DNA of 5,108 nt from Thermoguttaceae bacterium (lineage in GTDB: Bacteria; Planctomycetota; Planctomycetia; Pirellulales; Thermoguttaceae). The position numbers and the translations under genes were made by a program. The stretch lies in the NCBI GenBank assembly GCA_024653385.1, contig JANLFZ010000152.1, positions 1 to 5,108 of the forward strand, in the 5' to 3' direction. Below are positions 1-5,108 of this stretch, in pieces. The notes under the pieces were generated by a model. It worked only from the letters and a program-made list of their open reading frames with translations. It made no database searches and had not been told where the DNA came from. The first letter of the stretch is position 1; each line of letters starts with the position of its first letter.

Positions 1-26
1 TCCGCCAGTCGGTGCGCAACAGAACT

Positions 27-68
27 CCCCTCTCCCGCAAGCGGGAGAGGGGCCGGGGGTGAGGGGGG
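27..68 (+). repeat. GC-rich hairpin repeat with adjoining G tracts
   Basis: Bases 27-38 and 41-52 are perfect 12-base inverted repeats separated by AA; in practice this is an 11-bp stem with a CAAG loop. The right arm runs on into four G tracts (43-45, 49-52, 55-59, 63-68). The motif, a CCCTCTCCC arm, a GGGAGAGGGG arm and a GGGGGTGAGGGG tail, resembles a dispersed intergenic repeat that I recall from many GC-rich bacterial genomes. Translated in the frame of the next gene it gives the peptide SPLPQAGEGPGVRG, which is typical of start-site misannotation across such repeats. Only one copy lies in the window, so its repetitive nature is inferred. There is no T tract, so it is not a standard intrinsic terminator. 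Confidence 0.6.
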
Positions 69-1327
69 CCCCTGCCGGTCGCAGCTGGGGACTCTTACCG
101 GTACTCGCCGGAGCGGCGCTGGGGCCGGGGGTGATGTTGGCCCCTACCGCTCCCAGCCAAGCCGGGGCACACTCCCCAGAACCCCGCATCGCTGGGATCC
201 GCCTCGACGTGGTCAAGCAAGAGACGAGCCCCGACTTCTGCTGGTTCCATCCCCGCGTGGCGGCCATCCCGGGCGCGGGGCGCGACGGCCGGCCGTCGGT
301 GATCCTGACGCTTCAGAAACACCTTCGCGCGTCGGACCACTACTCGGGCCTCTACACGATGCGGAGCGACGACCTTGGCGCGAGTTGGACCGGCCCGACC
401 GAGATCGCCGAGCTTGCCTGGGTTCGTGAGCCCGGTGGCGTGGTGCAGGCCGTTTGCGACGTCACGCCCGGCTGGCACGCCCCCACGCGCAAGGTCCTGG
501 CCATCGGAGTGCGCGTGCGTTACGGCCAGCGGGGCCAGCAGTTGAGCGATCAGCCCCGGTCGACGCAGACGGCCTACGCGGTGTTCGATCCGCAAACCGG
601 CCGCTGGACGCCTTGGTCCCTGCTCGAGCTGCCCAAGGACGAGAAGTTCAACATCGCCTGCAACGGCTGCGGCCAATGGGTGGTCGAGGCCGACGGCACG
701 GTGCTGGTGCCGGTGTACTTCGCCCGGGCGACCGGAGTGCCCTACTCCGCCACGGTGCTGCGATGCTCGTTCGACGGCCGGAAGCTCGCCTACCTGGCGC
801 ACGGCGACGAGCTGTCGCTGGCGGTCGAGCGGGGATTGTGCGAGCCGTCGGTGATCCGGTTTGGCGGCCGCTACTACCTCACGCTGCGCAACGACCTCAA
901 GGGCTACGTGACCCGGGGCACGGACGGCCTGCGCTATGAACCCATCCGGCCGTGGACCTTCGACGACGGCCGCGAGTTGGGCAGCTACAACACCCAGCAG
1001 CATTGGCTGGCCAAGGGCGACGGGCTGTTCTTGTGCTACACCCGCCGTGGCGCAAACAACGACCATGTCTTCCGCCACCGGGCCCCGTTGTTCATCGCCC
1101 GGGTCGATCCCGAAAAGCTCCACGTGCTGCGCGCGACCGAGCAGGTGTTGATTCCGGAACGCGGGGTTCCGTTGGGCAACTTCGGCGCGGCAATGATCGA
1201 CGAACACGAGTCGTGGGTGACCGACGCCGAATACCTCCTCAGCGCCAAGCCGCATCCCCGCGGGGCCGACGGGAGCGTGTTCGTCGCGCGGGTGAAGTGG
1301 GCCGCCTCCGCGCCGGGCGGTCGCTGA
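59..1327 (+). CDS. Exported sialidase-family (BNR/Asp-box) protein
   Basis: A 422-residue protein of the sialidase/neuraminidase beta-propeller superfamily, probably exported and acting on glycans. Seen: an N-terminal signal-like segment (Arg8, hydrophobic residues 11-28, possible cleavage after AGA at 35-37); a canonical Asp-box SDDLGASW at 103-110; and weaker Asp-box-like turns near 175-186, 236-244 and 285-293. The stretch CEPSVIRFGG (261-270) followed by LRND (276-279) resembles the sialidase element carrying the catalytic Glu (E262) and an active-site Arg (R277). HPR at 64-66 may supply another Arg of the Arg triad. These assignments are by pattern only, and the true substrate may not be sialic acid. 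Start: the reading frame is open to the left edge of the window. GTG 59 lies inside the repeat-like element. ATG 134 would lose the signal-like segment. The true start could therefore be upstream of the window. The next gene follows after 53 bases. Confidence 0.8.
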   Translation: MRGAPAGRSWGLLPVLAGAALGPGVMLAPTAPSQAGAHSPEPRIAGIRLDVVKQETSPDFCWFHPRVAAIPGAGRDGRPSVILTLQKHLRASDHYSGLYTMRSDDLGASWTGPTEIAELAWVREPGGVVQAVCDVTPGWHAPTRKVLAIGVRVRYGQRGQQLSDQPRSTQTAYAVFDPQTGRWTPWSLLELPKDEKFNIACNGCGQWVVEADGTVLVPVYFARATGVPYSATVLRCSFDGRKLAYLAHGDELSLAVERGLCEPSVIRFGGRYYLTLRNDLKGYVTRGTDGLRYEPIRPWTFDDGRELGSYNTQQHWLAKGDGLFLCYTRRGANNDHVFRHRAPLFIARVDPEKLHVLRATEQVLIPERGVPLGNFGAAMIDEHESWVTDAEYLLSAKPHPRGADGSVFVARVKWAASAPGGR

Positions 1328-1344
1328 CCGCTCGCCCCACGAGC

Positions 1345-1373
1345 TTGTCGCGCGTGGCGGTGCCGGCTATCAT
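1345..1373 (+). promoter_or_regulatory. Sigma70-like promoter ahead of the DUF4186 gene
   Basis: TTGTCG (1345-1350, 4 of 6 to TTGACA) and TATCAT (1368-1373, 5 of 6 to TATAAT) are separated by exactly 17 bases. Transcription would start near 1380-1381, at or one base before the ATG at 1381, giving a leaderless or nearly leaderless mRNA. No convincing Shine-Dalgarno sequence precedes that ATG, which agrees with this reading. The site was found by eye and is not proven. Confidence 0.4.
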
Positions 1374-1380
1374 GCGGGCC

Positions 1381-1755
1381 ATGCGCGACTTCGACGACCT
1401 GTTCGCCGCCCTTCGGAAATCCCCGTTCCGCTGCCGGTTCCGCCTGGGACCCCAAGACCGCGCCTACCTCGAACAGAAGACGCTCGCGGTGGTCTTGGAC
1501 CACGGGCGGCAGTTCGTGCGCCAGCGCCTGGCGCCCGCGGTGCCCCGGAACGACGGCCGGCAGACACCGATGCGCGGCCATCCCATCTTCGTGGCCCAGC
1601 ACGCCACGGCCACCTGCTGCCGCGGCTGCCTGGCCAAGTGGCACTTCATCGCGCCGGGCCGGGCGCTTACCGACGAGGAGGTCGAGTACGTGGTCGAGGT
1701 TCTCGGGCGATGGCTGGCCGGCGCGACGGAGGACGCCGAGAGTCCCGCCGCATAG
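1381..1755 (+). CDS. DUF4186 family protein
   Basis: A 124-residue protein that matches the DUF4186 family along nearly its whole length; the family is small and has no established function. The hallmark block runs from about residue 55 to 88: NDGRQTPMRGHP (57-68), then AQHATATCCRGC (72-83), then KWH (86-88). It contains C79, C80 and C83 plus H67, H74 and H88, a set that could bind a metal, although this is inference. The rest is predicted helical, and a short acidic, Ala-rich tail follows the final helix. There is no signal peptide or membrane segment, so it is cytosolic. ATG 1381 was chosen because a good -10 box ends 7 bases before it and the family usually begins shortly before the LF motif. 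ATG 1372 is in frame and would add three residues, but it overlaps the -10 box. A flavoprotein gene follows 42 bases downstream on the same strand and is probably co-transcribed. Confidence 0.88.
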   Translation: MRDFDDLFAALRKSPFRCRFRLGPQDRAYLEQKTLAVVLDHGRQFVRQRLAPAVPRNDGRQTPMRGHPIFVAQHATATCCRGCLAKWHFIAPGRALTDEEVEYVVEVLGRWLAGATEDAESPAA

Positions 1756-1786
1756 GGCCACCGATCATTTTCCCGACCCCCTCGCC

Positions 1787-1791
1787 AGGAG
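1787..1791 (+). promoter_or_regulatory. Shine-Dalgarno site of the flavoprotein gene
   Basis: AGGAG sits six bases before the ATG at 1798, an ideal spacing. It fixes that start codon. It also contrasts with the DUF4186 gene just upstream, which has no such site. Confidence 0.75.
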
Positions 1792-1797
1792 CAACCC

Positions 1798-2397
1798 ATG
1801 AAGATCACCGCAGTCGTCGGCTCGTACCATCGGGGCGGCATGGTCGAGACGGCCGTCGACGAGTTGCTGGCGGCCGCCCAGCAGCAGGGGGCCGAGGTCC
1901 ACAAGATCAACCTCCTGGATGCCCACATCGAGTTCTGCGCGAACTGCCAGAGCTGCACCCAGGAGGCGGGCCCGGTTCGCGGCACGTGTCGCCTGCGCGA
2001 CGACATGGCCGCGATCCTCGACCGGCTCGATGCCAGCGACGCGATCGTGCTCGCTTCGCCCATGAACTTCTGGACCGTCACCGCCCTGATGAAGCGCTTC
2101 ATCGAGCGCCTGGTTTGCTACGGCTACTGGCCCTGGGGTGCGATGGCGCCCAAGGCGCGAGTCCGGCGCAAGACCAAACGCGCCGCCGTGGTGGTCTCGT
2201 CCGCCGCGCCCGGATGGCTCGCGCGGTACTTCACGAGCATCGTCAAACTGTTAAAGGGCGCCGCGAGCTTGCTCGGGGCACGCCGCGTCGACACGCTCTG
2301 CCTCGGCCTGGCGCGGCACGAGCCCGACAGTGCCTTAAGCGACCGCGCACGCGCCAAGGCCCGAGCCTTGGGGAAGAAACTGGCGACGCCGAGGTAA
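1798..2397 (+). CDS. Flavodoxin-fold NAD(P)H-dependent FMN reductase-type protein
   Basis: A 199-residue cytosolic protein of the NADPH-dependent FMN reductase / iron-sulfur flavoprotein group within the flavodoxin-like superfamily; length is normal for the family. Seen: strand 1 ITAVVGSYHRGGMVETAV (3-20), the usual FMN phosphate loop with its GSxxxGG pattern; a second strand near 33-39; the cysteine cluster C47-x2-C50-x2-C53-x10-C64, followed by RDDM (67-70); and SPMNFW (87-92), the flavin-contacting loop, followed by the helix ending in MKRFIER (98-104). A distinctive YWPWG segment (110-114) and SSAAPG (134-139) follow. The cysteine pattern resembles the Cys motif of iron-sulfur flavoproteins, but the last spacing is longer, so a cluster, a zinc site or redox thiols are all possible. 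The substrate is unknown; quinones, azo compounds or metals are used by relatives. Probably in an operon with the DUF4186 gene. The strong Shine-Dalgarno site supports ATG 1798. Confidence 0.88.
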   Translation: MKITAVVGSYHRGGMVETAVDELLAAAQQQGAEVHKINLLDAHIEFCANCQSCTQEAGPVRGTCRLRDDMAAILDRLDASDAIVLASPMNFWTVTALMKRFIERLVCYGYWPWGAMAPKARVRRKTKRAAVVVSSAAPGWLARYFTSIVKLLKGAASLLGARRVDTLCLGLARHEPDSALSDRARAKARALGKKLATPR

Positions 2398-2402
2398 GAA
2401 AC

Positions 2403-2424
2403 CCGGCCGTCGTCTTCCGGCCGG
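2403..2424. terminator. Hairpin between convergent genes, possible bidirectional terminator
   Basis: CCGGCCG (2403-2409) and CGGCCGG (2418-2424) form a perfect 7-bp GC stem with an 8-base loop. It starts six bases after the stop of the + strand flavoprotein gene and ends three bases before the stop codon of the - strand gene. Position and symmetry suit a shared terminator. Neither side has a proper T tract; the - strand side has only a short TTTCTT. It may be a weak terminator, a 3' end stabiliser, or chance in GC-rich DNA. Confidence 0.4.
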
Positions 2425-2426
2425 AC

Positions 2427-3068
2427 CTAAGGGCCCAACGGCACGCCGATCCCGTCGGGAAGCGGCTGCTCGGGCCGGCCGACGTGCGGCATGGCCCCGG
2501 GCACGGTCTGCCTCCAATTCCGGTAGCGTTCGTGCCAAGTGTCGGGCTTCAGGCGTCGGGCCAGGGGCGCGTGGCCTGAGAGCGTGAAGATCGCCTGGAG
2601 GTCGAGCACCTCTCGCCATGTCAGCGGTTTCGGCGGCGTCGACGCGGCCAGGAGGTCCAGGTACGAAAGCGTCTCGGCGATGTGCCGGTCGGGCTCTTGC
2701 GGGGCGCGCCAGCTCCAGTAGTGGGCCCAGCGGTCCAAGAGTTCCTCGCGCCAGCCGAGTTCGAGCGAGAACGCCTCGCGCAGCGCCTCGGAACTCTCGG
2801 CACTGCCGACGTAGCGCGCCACGAAGGCATCGAATCGCGCGTTGCCCGTGCCCCACTTCGCCATCAACTCGCGGAGCCTGGTGGGGCGGTCGGGGCCACG
2901 GTCGAACCATGCGAGTTCTGGGGCCGCCTTGTCGAAGGCTTCGGCGGCACCGATCGAGTACGCCCGCCATTGGCATTCCAAGACCAGCCGGTGGCAGTAG
3001 GCCCAGACGCCCAGACCGGCCATCGCCAAGAGGACAAAGGTCACAACCCATCGAAGCCAAGGACGCAT
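2427..3068 (-). CDS. Small single-pass membrane protein of unknown function
   Basis: A 213-residue protein that I do not recognise. Residues 1-6 are basic (MRPWLR) and residues 7-24 form one hydrophobic helix, so it is probably an inner-membrane protein with a short cytosolic N-terminus and a C-terminal domain outside the cytoplasm; an uncleaved signal anchor is more likely than a cleaved signal. The soluble part is mostly helical and rich in Trp, Arg and Leu, with clusters such as GWREELLDRWAHYWSW (105-120) and WREVLDLQAIF (151-161). C25 and C32 are its only cysteines. The last 25 residues are Pro/Gly-rich and probably unstructured. The reading frame extends to an ATG at 3308, but ATG 3068 was chosen because it begins the hydrophobic anchor and has its own promoter candidate 20 bases upstream. 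It converges on the flavoprotein gene and diverges from the hydrolase gene. Confidence 0.72.
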   Translation of the reverse strand: MRPWLRWVVTFVLLAMAGLGVWAYCHRLVLECQWRAYSIGAAEAFDKAAPELAWFDRGPDRPTRLRELMAKWGTGNARFDAFVARYVGSAESSEALREAFSLELGWREELLDRWAHYWSWRAPQEPDRHIAETLSYLDLLAASTPPKPLTWREVLDLQAIFTLSGHAPLARRLKPDTWHERYRNWRQTVPGAMPHVGRPEQPLPDGIGVPLGP

Positions 3069-3087
3069 AGCGAGTTCCCGAGCACTG

Positions 3088-3116
3088 ATTGTAGGGCCGT
3101 GATTGCCGGAAGTCAG
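3088..3116 (-). promoter_or_regulatory. Sigma70-like promoter of the membrane protein gene
   Basis: Read on the - strand, CTGACT (3116-3111, 4 of 6 to TTGACA) and TACAAT (3093-3088, 5 of 6 to TATAAT) are 17 bases apart. The transcript would start near 3081, leaving about 13 bases before the ATG at 3068, with a weak GGGAA ribosome site in that leader. This supports the short start over the ATG at 3308. Found by eye. Confidence 0.5.
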
Positions 3117-3142
3117 CGGGTCGGGCAGGCGCCGGCCGTTCC

Positions 3143-3170
3143 TTGACAGGTGCCCAGCAGGAGTCAGAAT
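3143..3170 (+). promoter_or_regulatory. Sigma70-like promoter of the hydrolase gene
   Basis: A perfect TTGACA (3143-3148) is followed after 16 bases by CAGAAT (3165-3170, 4 of 6 to TATAAT). Transcription would start near 3177, giving a leader of about 40 bases before ATG 3217. That excludes the in-frame ATGs at 3103 and 3169. Its -35 box lies 26 bases from the -35 box of the divergent promoter, so one regulator bound between them could affect both. Confidence 0.5.
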
Positions 3171-3202
3171 GGAGCAAGCGGGCTTGGGTGTTTCGGACGC
3201 AT

Positions 3203-3210
3203 GGGAGAGG
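3203..3210 (+). promoter_or_regulatory. Shine-Dalgarno site that selects ATG 3217
   Basis: GGGAGAGG ends six bases before the ATG at 3217. Together with the signal peptide that begins there, it selects this start over the in-frame ATGs at 3103 and 3169. Confidence 0.65.
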
Positions 3211-3216
3211 CTGGCA

Positions 3217-5100
3217 ATGCACCGTCCCAAGGGGAAACTCGCCGCGGTCGTCGTCGTTCTCTCCTGCTTCGTGGGGGGGGATCGGGTCGCTTCGGCGACG
3301 CAAGTCATGCTTCAGGACGGCCGGGTGCTCAAGGGCAAGCTGGGCCGGGTCTCGGGCATGGCCGAGCAACCCAAGGCCATCTCGGCCGAGGGCGGGCCGG
3401 TCGACCTGATCCGCTTTCTCGACGACGACCTCCGCCGCACGTTCTTCCCGGTCCGTCAGATCAAGGACATCGGGCCGGATCCGCCCGGCGAAGCGCTCGA
3501 GAAGTTCCGCATTCGGCAGCGGACCCTCCAGGGCGGGCGCGGGGTCAAGAGCGTCGGCTCCATCCTCCGGATCACGCCGTTCGACGAGTACGGCCGGCGC
3601 ACGTTCAGCATGAACACGGTGCAGGGCAAGGTCGACGTGGTCCAGGGGATCACCGAGATCACGCCTGAGTGGACCAAGGTGGAGGGCATCACCCACGTCT
3701 GGGACATGCGCATTGCGACCAGCAGCATTCCCCAGCCGATCCTTGCCGCGATACTCGCCCGGCAGTGCAAGAAAGGCGACATCGAGGACCGCAAGAAAGT
3801 CGCCCGATTCTACCTCCAGGCCGAGCGGTACGAGGCCGCTGCCAAGGAACTCGATGCCCTCTTGGCCGAACACCCCGGCGACGCGAAGCTCCAGCAGGAG
3901 ATCGGCCAGGCGAAGGAAGCGATTCGCCAGATGGGCAACCGCCGGCTTCTGGCCGAGTTGGAGCTGCGCGCCAAGGCCGGGCAGCACCGGCTGGTCTTGG
4001 AAAAGCTCAAGGCGTTTCCCTCGGAAGGCGTCTCGGGCGAGACGCTGCAAGCCGTGCGCGAGATGATTCGCGCGTACGAGAACCACGAGAAGGTCCGGGC
4101 CGAGGTGCTCGGCCAGTTCGACGCGTTGGTCGAGAAGATCGCCGACAAGGAGATGGTCAAACGTATCGCGCCGTTGCGCAAGGAGATCGGCGAGGAGCTG
4201 TCGATCGACACGATGGACCGCATGGCCGCCTTCCGCGAAATGCTGGGCGATCCGGGCATGCAGCCGGGCGAGAAGGTGGCGCTTGCGATCACCGGATGGC
4301 TGCTGGGGAGCAAGGGGGCGTCGAACCGGCTTTCCGGCGCGGTGTCGCTCTACGAGGTGCGGAAGCTGGTGCAGCGGTATCTCGCCGCCGGCGACAAGCT
4401 CAGCCGGGAGCAGATCCGCGGCGAGTTCCAATCCGAGGCGGTGACGGTGGAACAGGTGGCGCGGCTCATCGCCCACATGAAGCCCCCCGTCGAGACCCCC
4501 GCGCCGGCGAACCCGGCCGAGCCGTACCTCCTCGAGGTGCCCGGGCTGGGCACGTCGCCGGCCGTGAAGTACCTCGTGCAACTGCCGCCGGAATACCATC
4601 CGCACCGCCGTTACCCGACCATTGTCACCCTGCACGGGGCCGGCACCACGCCCGAACAGCAGATCGACTGGTGGGCCGGGGCGATCACCGAGGGGGGATT
4701 CCGGTTCGGCCAGGCGTCGCGGCACGGATACATCGTCGTGGCCCCCCAGTGGACCGTCGAACATCAGAAGCAGTACGGCTTTACGGCCCGCGAGCAGGCC
4801 GCCGTGCTCGATTCGCTTCAGGACGCCTGCCGCCGGTTTTCGATCGACACGGACCGGGTGTTCCTCTCGGGGCATTCGATGGGCGGGGACGCGGCCTGGG
4901 ATATCGGCCTGGCCTATCCGCACCTCTGGGCCGGCGTGATCCCCATCGTCGCCCAGTCGGACCGCTATTGCGCCTTCTCCATCGACAACGGCAAGCTCGT
5001 GCCCATGTACTTCGTCAACGGCGGGCTGGACGGCAACAAGATGAACGCCAACGCCCGCGAGTGGGACCGCTACATGACCGAGCGCACGGTCACGTTGTAG
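3217..5100 (+). CDS. Exported multidomain alpha/beta hydrolase, C-terminus apparently cut short
   Basis: A 627-residue protein with at least three parts. Residues 1-28 are a signal peptide (basic HRPKGK, hydrophobic 8-19, possible cleavage near ASA 25-27). Residues 29-165 look beta-rich and start with a QDGRVLKGKLG element (33-43). Residues 180-420 are helical; 191-220 resemble a tetratricopeptide-type helix pair (KKVARFYLQAERYEAAAKEL), and the rest is charged and partly coiled-coil-like. A Pro-rich linker (423-436) leads to an alpha/beta hydrolase domain of the esterase/prolyl-oligopeptidase-like kind: oxyanion-hole motif LHGAG (472-476), nucleophile elbow GHSMGG with S554, and probable acid D605 in GGLDGNKM. 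The usual catalytic His, normally some 25-40 residues after the Asp in a GHxxF-like motif, is absent because the stop comes 22 residues after D605. It is likely a carbohydrate esterase or peptidase-type hydrolase, or an inactive remnant; the substrate is unknown. Confidence 0.82.
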   Translation: MHRPKGKLAAVVVVLSCFVGGDRVASATQVMLQDGRVLKGKLGRVSGMAEQPKAISAEGGPVDLIRFLDDDLRRTFFPVRQIKDIGPDPPGEALEKFRIRQRTLQGGRGVKSVGSILRITPFDEYGRRTFSMNTVQGKVDVVQGITEITPEWTKVEGITHVWDMRIATSSIPQPILAAILARQCKKGDIEDRKKVARFYLQAERYEAAAKELDALLAEHPGDAKLQQEIGQAKEAIRQMGNRRLLAELELRAKAGQHRLVLEKLKAFPSEGVSGETLQAVREMIRAYENHEKVRAEVLGQFDALVEKIADKEMVKRIAPLRKEIGEELSIDTMDRMAAFREMLGDPGMQPGEKVALAITGWLLGSKGASNRLSGAVSLYEVRKLVQRYLAAGDKLSREQIRGEFQSEAVTVEQVARLIAHMKPPVETPAPANPAEPYLLEVPGLGTSPAVKYLVQLPPEYHPHRRYPTIVTLHGAGTTPEQQIDWWAGAITEGGFRFGQASRHGYIVVAPQWTVEHQKQYGFTAREQAAVLDSLQDACRRFSIDTDRVFLSGHSMGGDAAWDIGLAYPHLWAGVIPIVAQSDRYCAFSIDNGKLVPMYFVNGGLDGNKMNANAREWDRYMTERTVTL

Positions 5101-5108
5101 CCCGTGCG
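5083..5108 (+). repeat. Inverted repeat spanning the hydrolase stop codon
   Basis: CGCACGG (5083-5089) and CCGTGCG (5102-5108) pair perfectly over 7 bp with a 12-base loop that contains the TAG stop codon (5098-5100). The right arm ends at the last base of the window, so the stem may be longer. It could be a terminator stem overlapping the coding end, a chance GC palindrome, or a fold-back artefact at a contig end. Confidence 0.35.

Noticed and set aside
95..1255. 386-codon open frame on the - strand opposite the sialidase gene
   Set aside because: Its composition is that of a shadow frame, and the + strand frame has an Asp-box, a signal-like segment and a sialidase active-site pattern.
1337..1357. 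Possible terminator stem CCACG/CGTGG after the sialidase gene
   Set aside because: The stem is only 5 bp with an 11-base loop and no T tract, and it overlaps the -35 box of the next gene's promoter.
1036..2102. Two overlapping - strand open frames opposite the DUF4186 and flavoprotein genes
   Set aside because: The + strand proteins here match known families, while these frames show no domains, promoters or ribosome sites.
3103..3216. N-terminal extension of the hydrolase to ATG 3103 or 3169
   Set aside because: The promoter candidate lies at 3143-3170, the Shine-Dalgarno site points to 3217, and the signal peptide starts there.
3069..3308. N-terminal extension of the - strand membrane protein to the ATG at 3308
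   Set aside because: The extra 80 residues look random, cross the hydrolase signal peptide and promoter, and would bury the membrane anchor in the middle of the protein.
2335..4923. 862-codon open frame on the - strand
   Set aside because: It runs antisense to three well-supported features, is rich in Arg, Gly, Leu, Asp and His with low-complexity patches, and has no recognisable domain. Long antisense frames are expected in GC-rich coding DNA.
1..5108. CRISPR array, tRNA or rRNA gene, insertion sequence, toxin-antitoxin or defence system
   Set aside because: No tandem spaced repeats, tRNA-like cloverleaf, rRNA signature, transposase motif or paired small toxin and antitoxin frames were seen on either strand.

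Overview
The window is GC-rich bacterial DNA holding five protein-coding genes, four on the + strand and one on the - strand. No RNA gene, CRISPR array, transposase or phage gene was seen. The gene set suggests a Planctomycetota-like organism: an exported sialidase-like propeller, an exported multidomain alpha/beta hydrolase with a 'DGRVLKGKLG'-type N-terminal region, and little-studied small proteins. That assignment is an inference from protein style, not proven by a marker gene.

Layout. Bases 1-70 hold a GC-rich repeat-like hairpin followed by a run of G tracts. It overlaps the first possible start codon (GTG at 59) of a BNR/Asp-box sialidase-family protein ending at 1327. A DUF4186 protein (1381-1755) follows, preceded by a sigma70-like promoter placed so that its transcript may begin at or next to the ATG. 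A flavodoxin-fold NADPH-dependent FMN reductase-type protein with a four-Cys motif (1798-2397) comes 42 bases later with a clear Shine-Dalgarno site, so these two probably form an operon. A short GC hairpin at 2403-2424 lies exactly between this gene and a convergent - strand gene (2427-3068) for a small single-pass membrane protein of unknown function. A 148-base divergent region with two facing promoter candidates (3069-3216) then drives that gene leftward and a large exported protein rightward (3217-5100).

How the genes might fit together. The sialidase-like protein and the hydrolase are both predicted to act outside the cytoplasm and would suit glycan or ester scavenging. The DUF4186 protein and the flavoprotein are cytosolic, and both carry clustered cysteines, which hints at a metal or thiol redox link. 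Nothing in the sequence ties all five genes into one system. I do not see strong evidence for a wholly new biological system.

The points most worth a second look are: the C-terminal end of the hydrolase, which stops before the usual catalytic His and has an inverted repeat around its stop codon; the repeat/G-quadruplex overlapping the sialidase start; the possible leaderless start of DUF4186; and the DUF4186-flavoprotein pairing.
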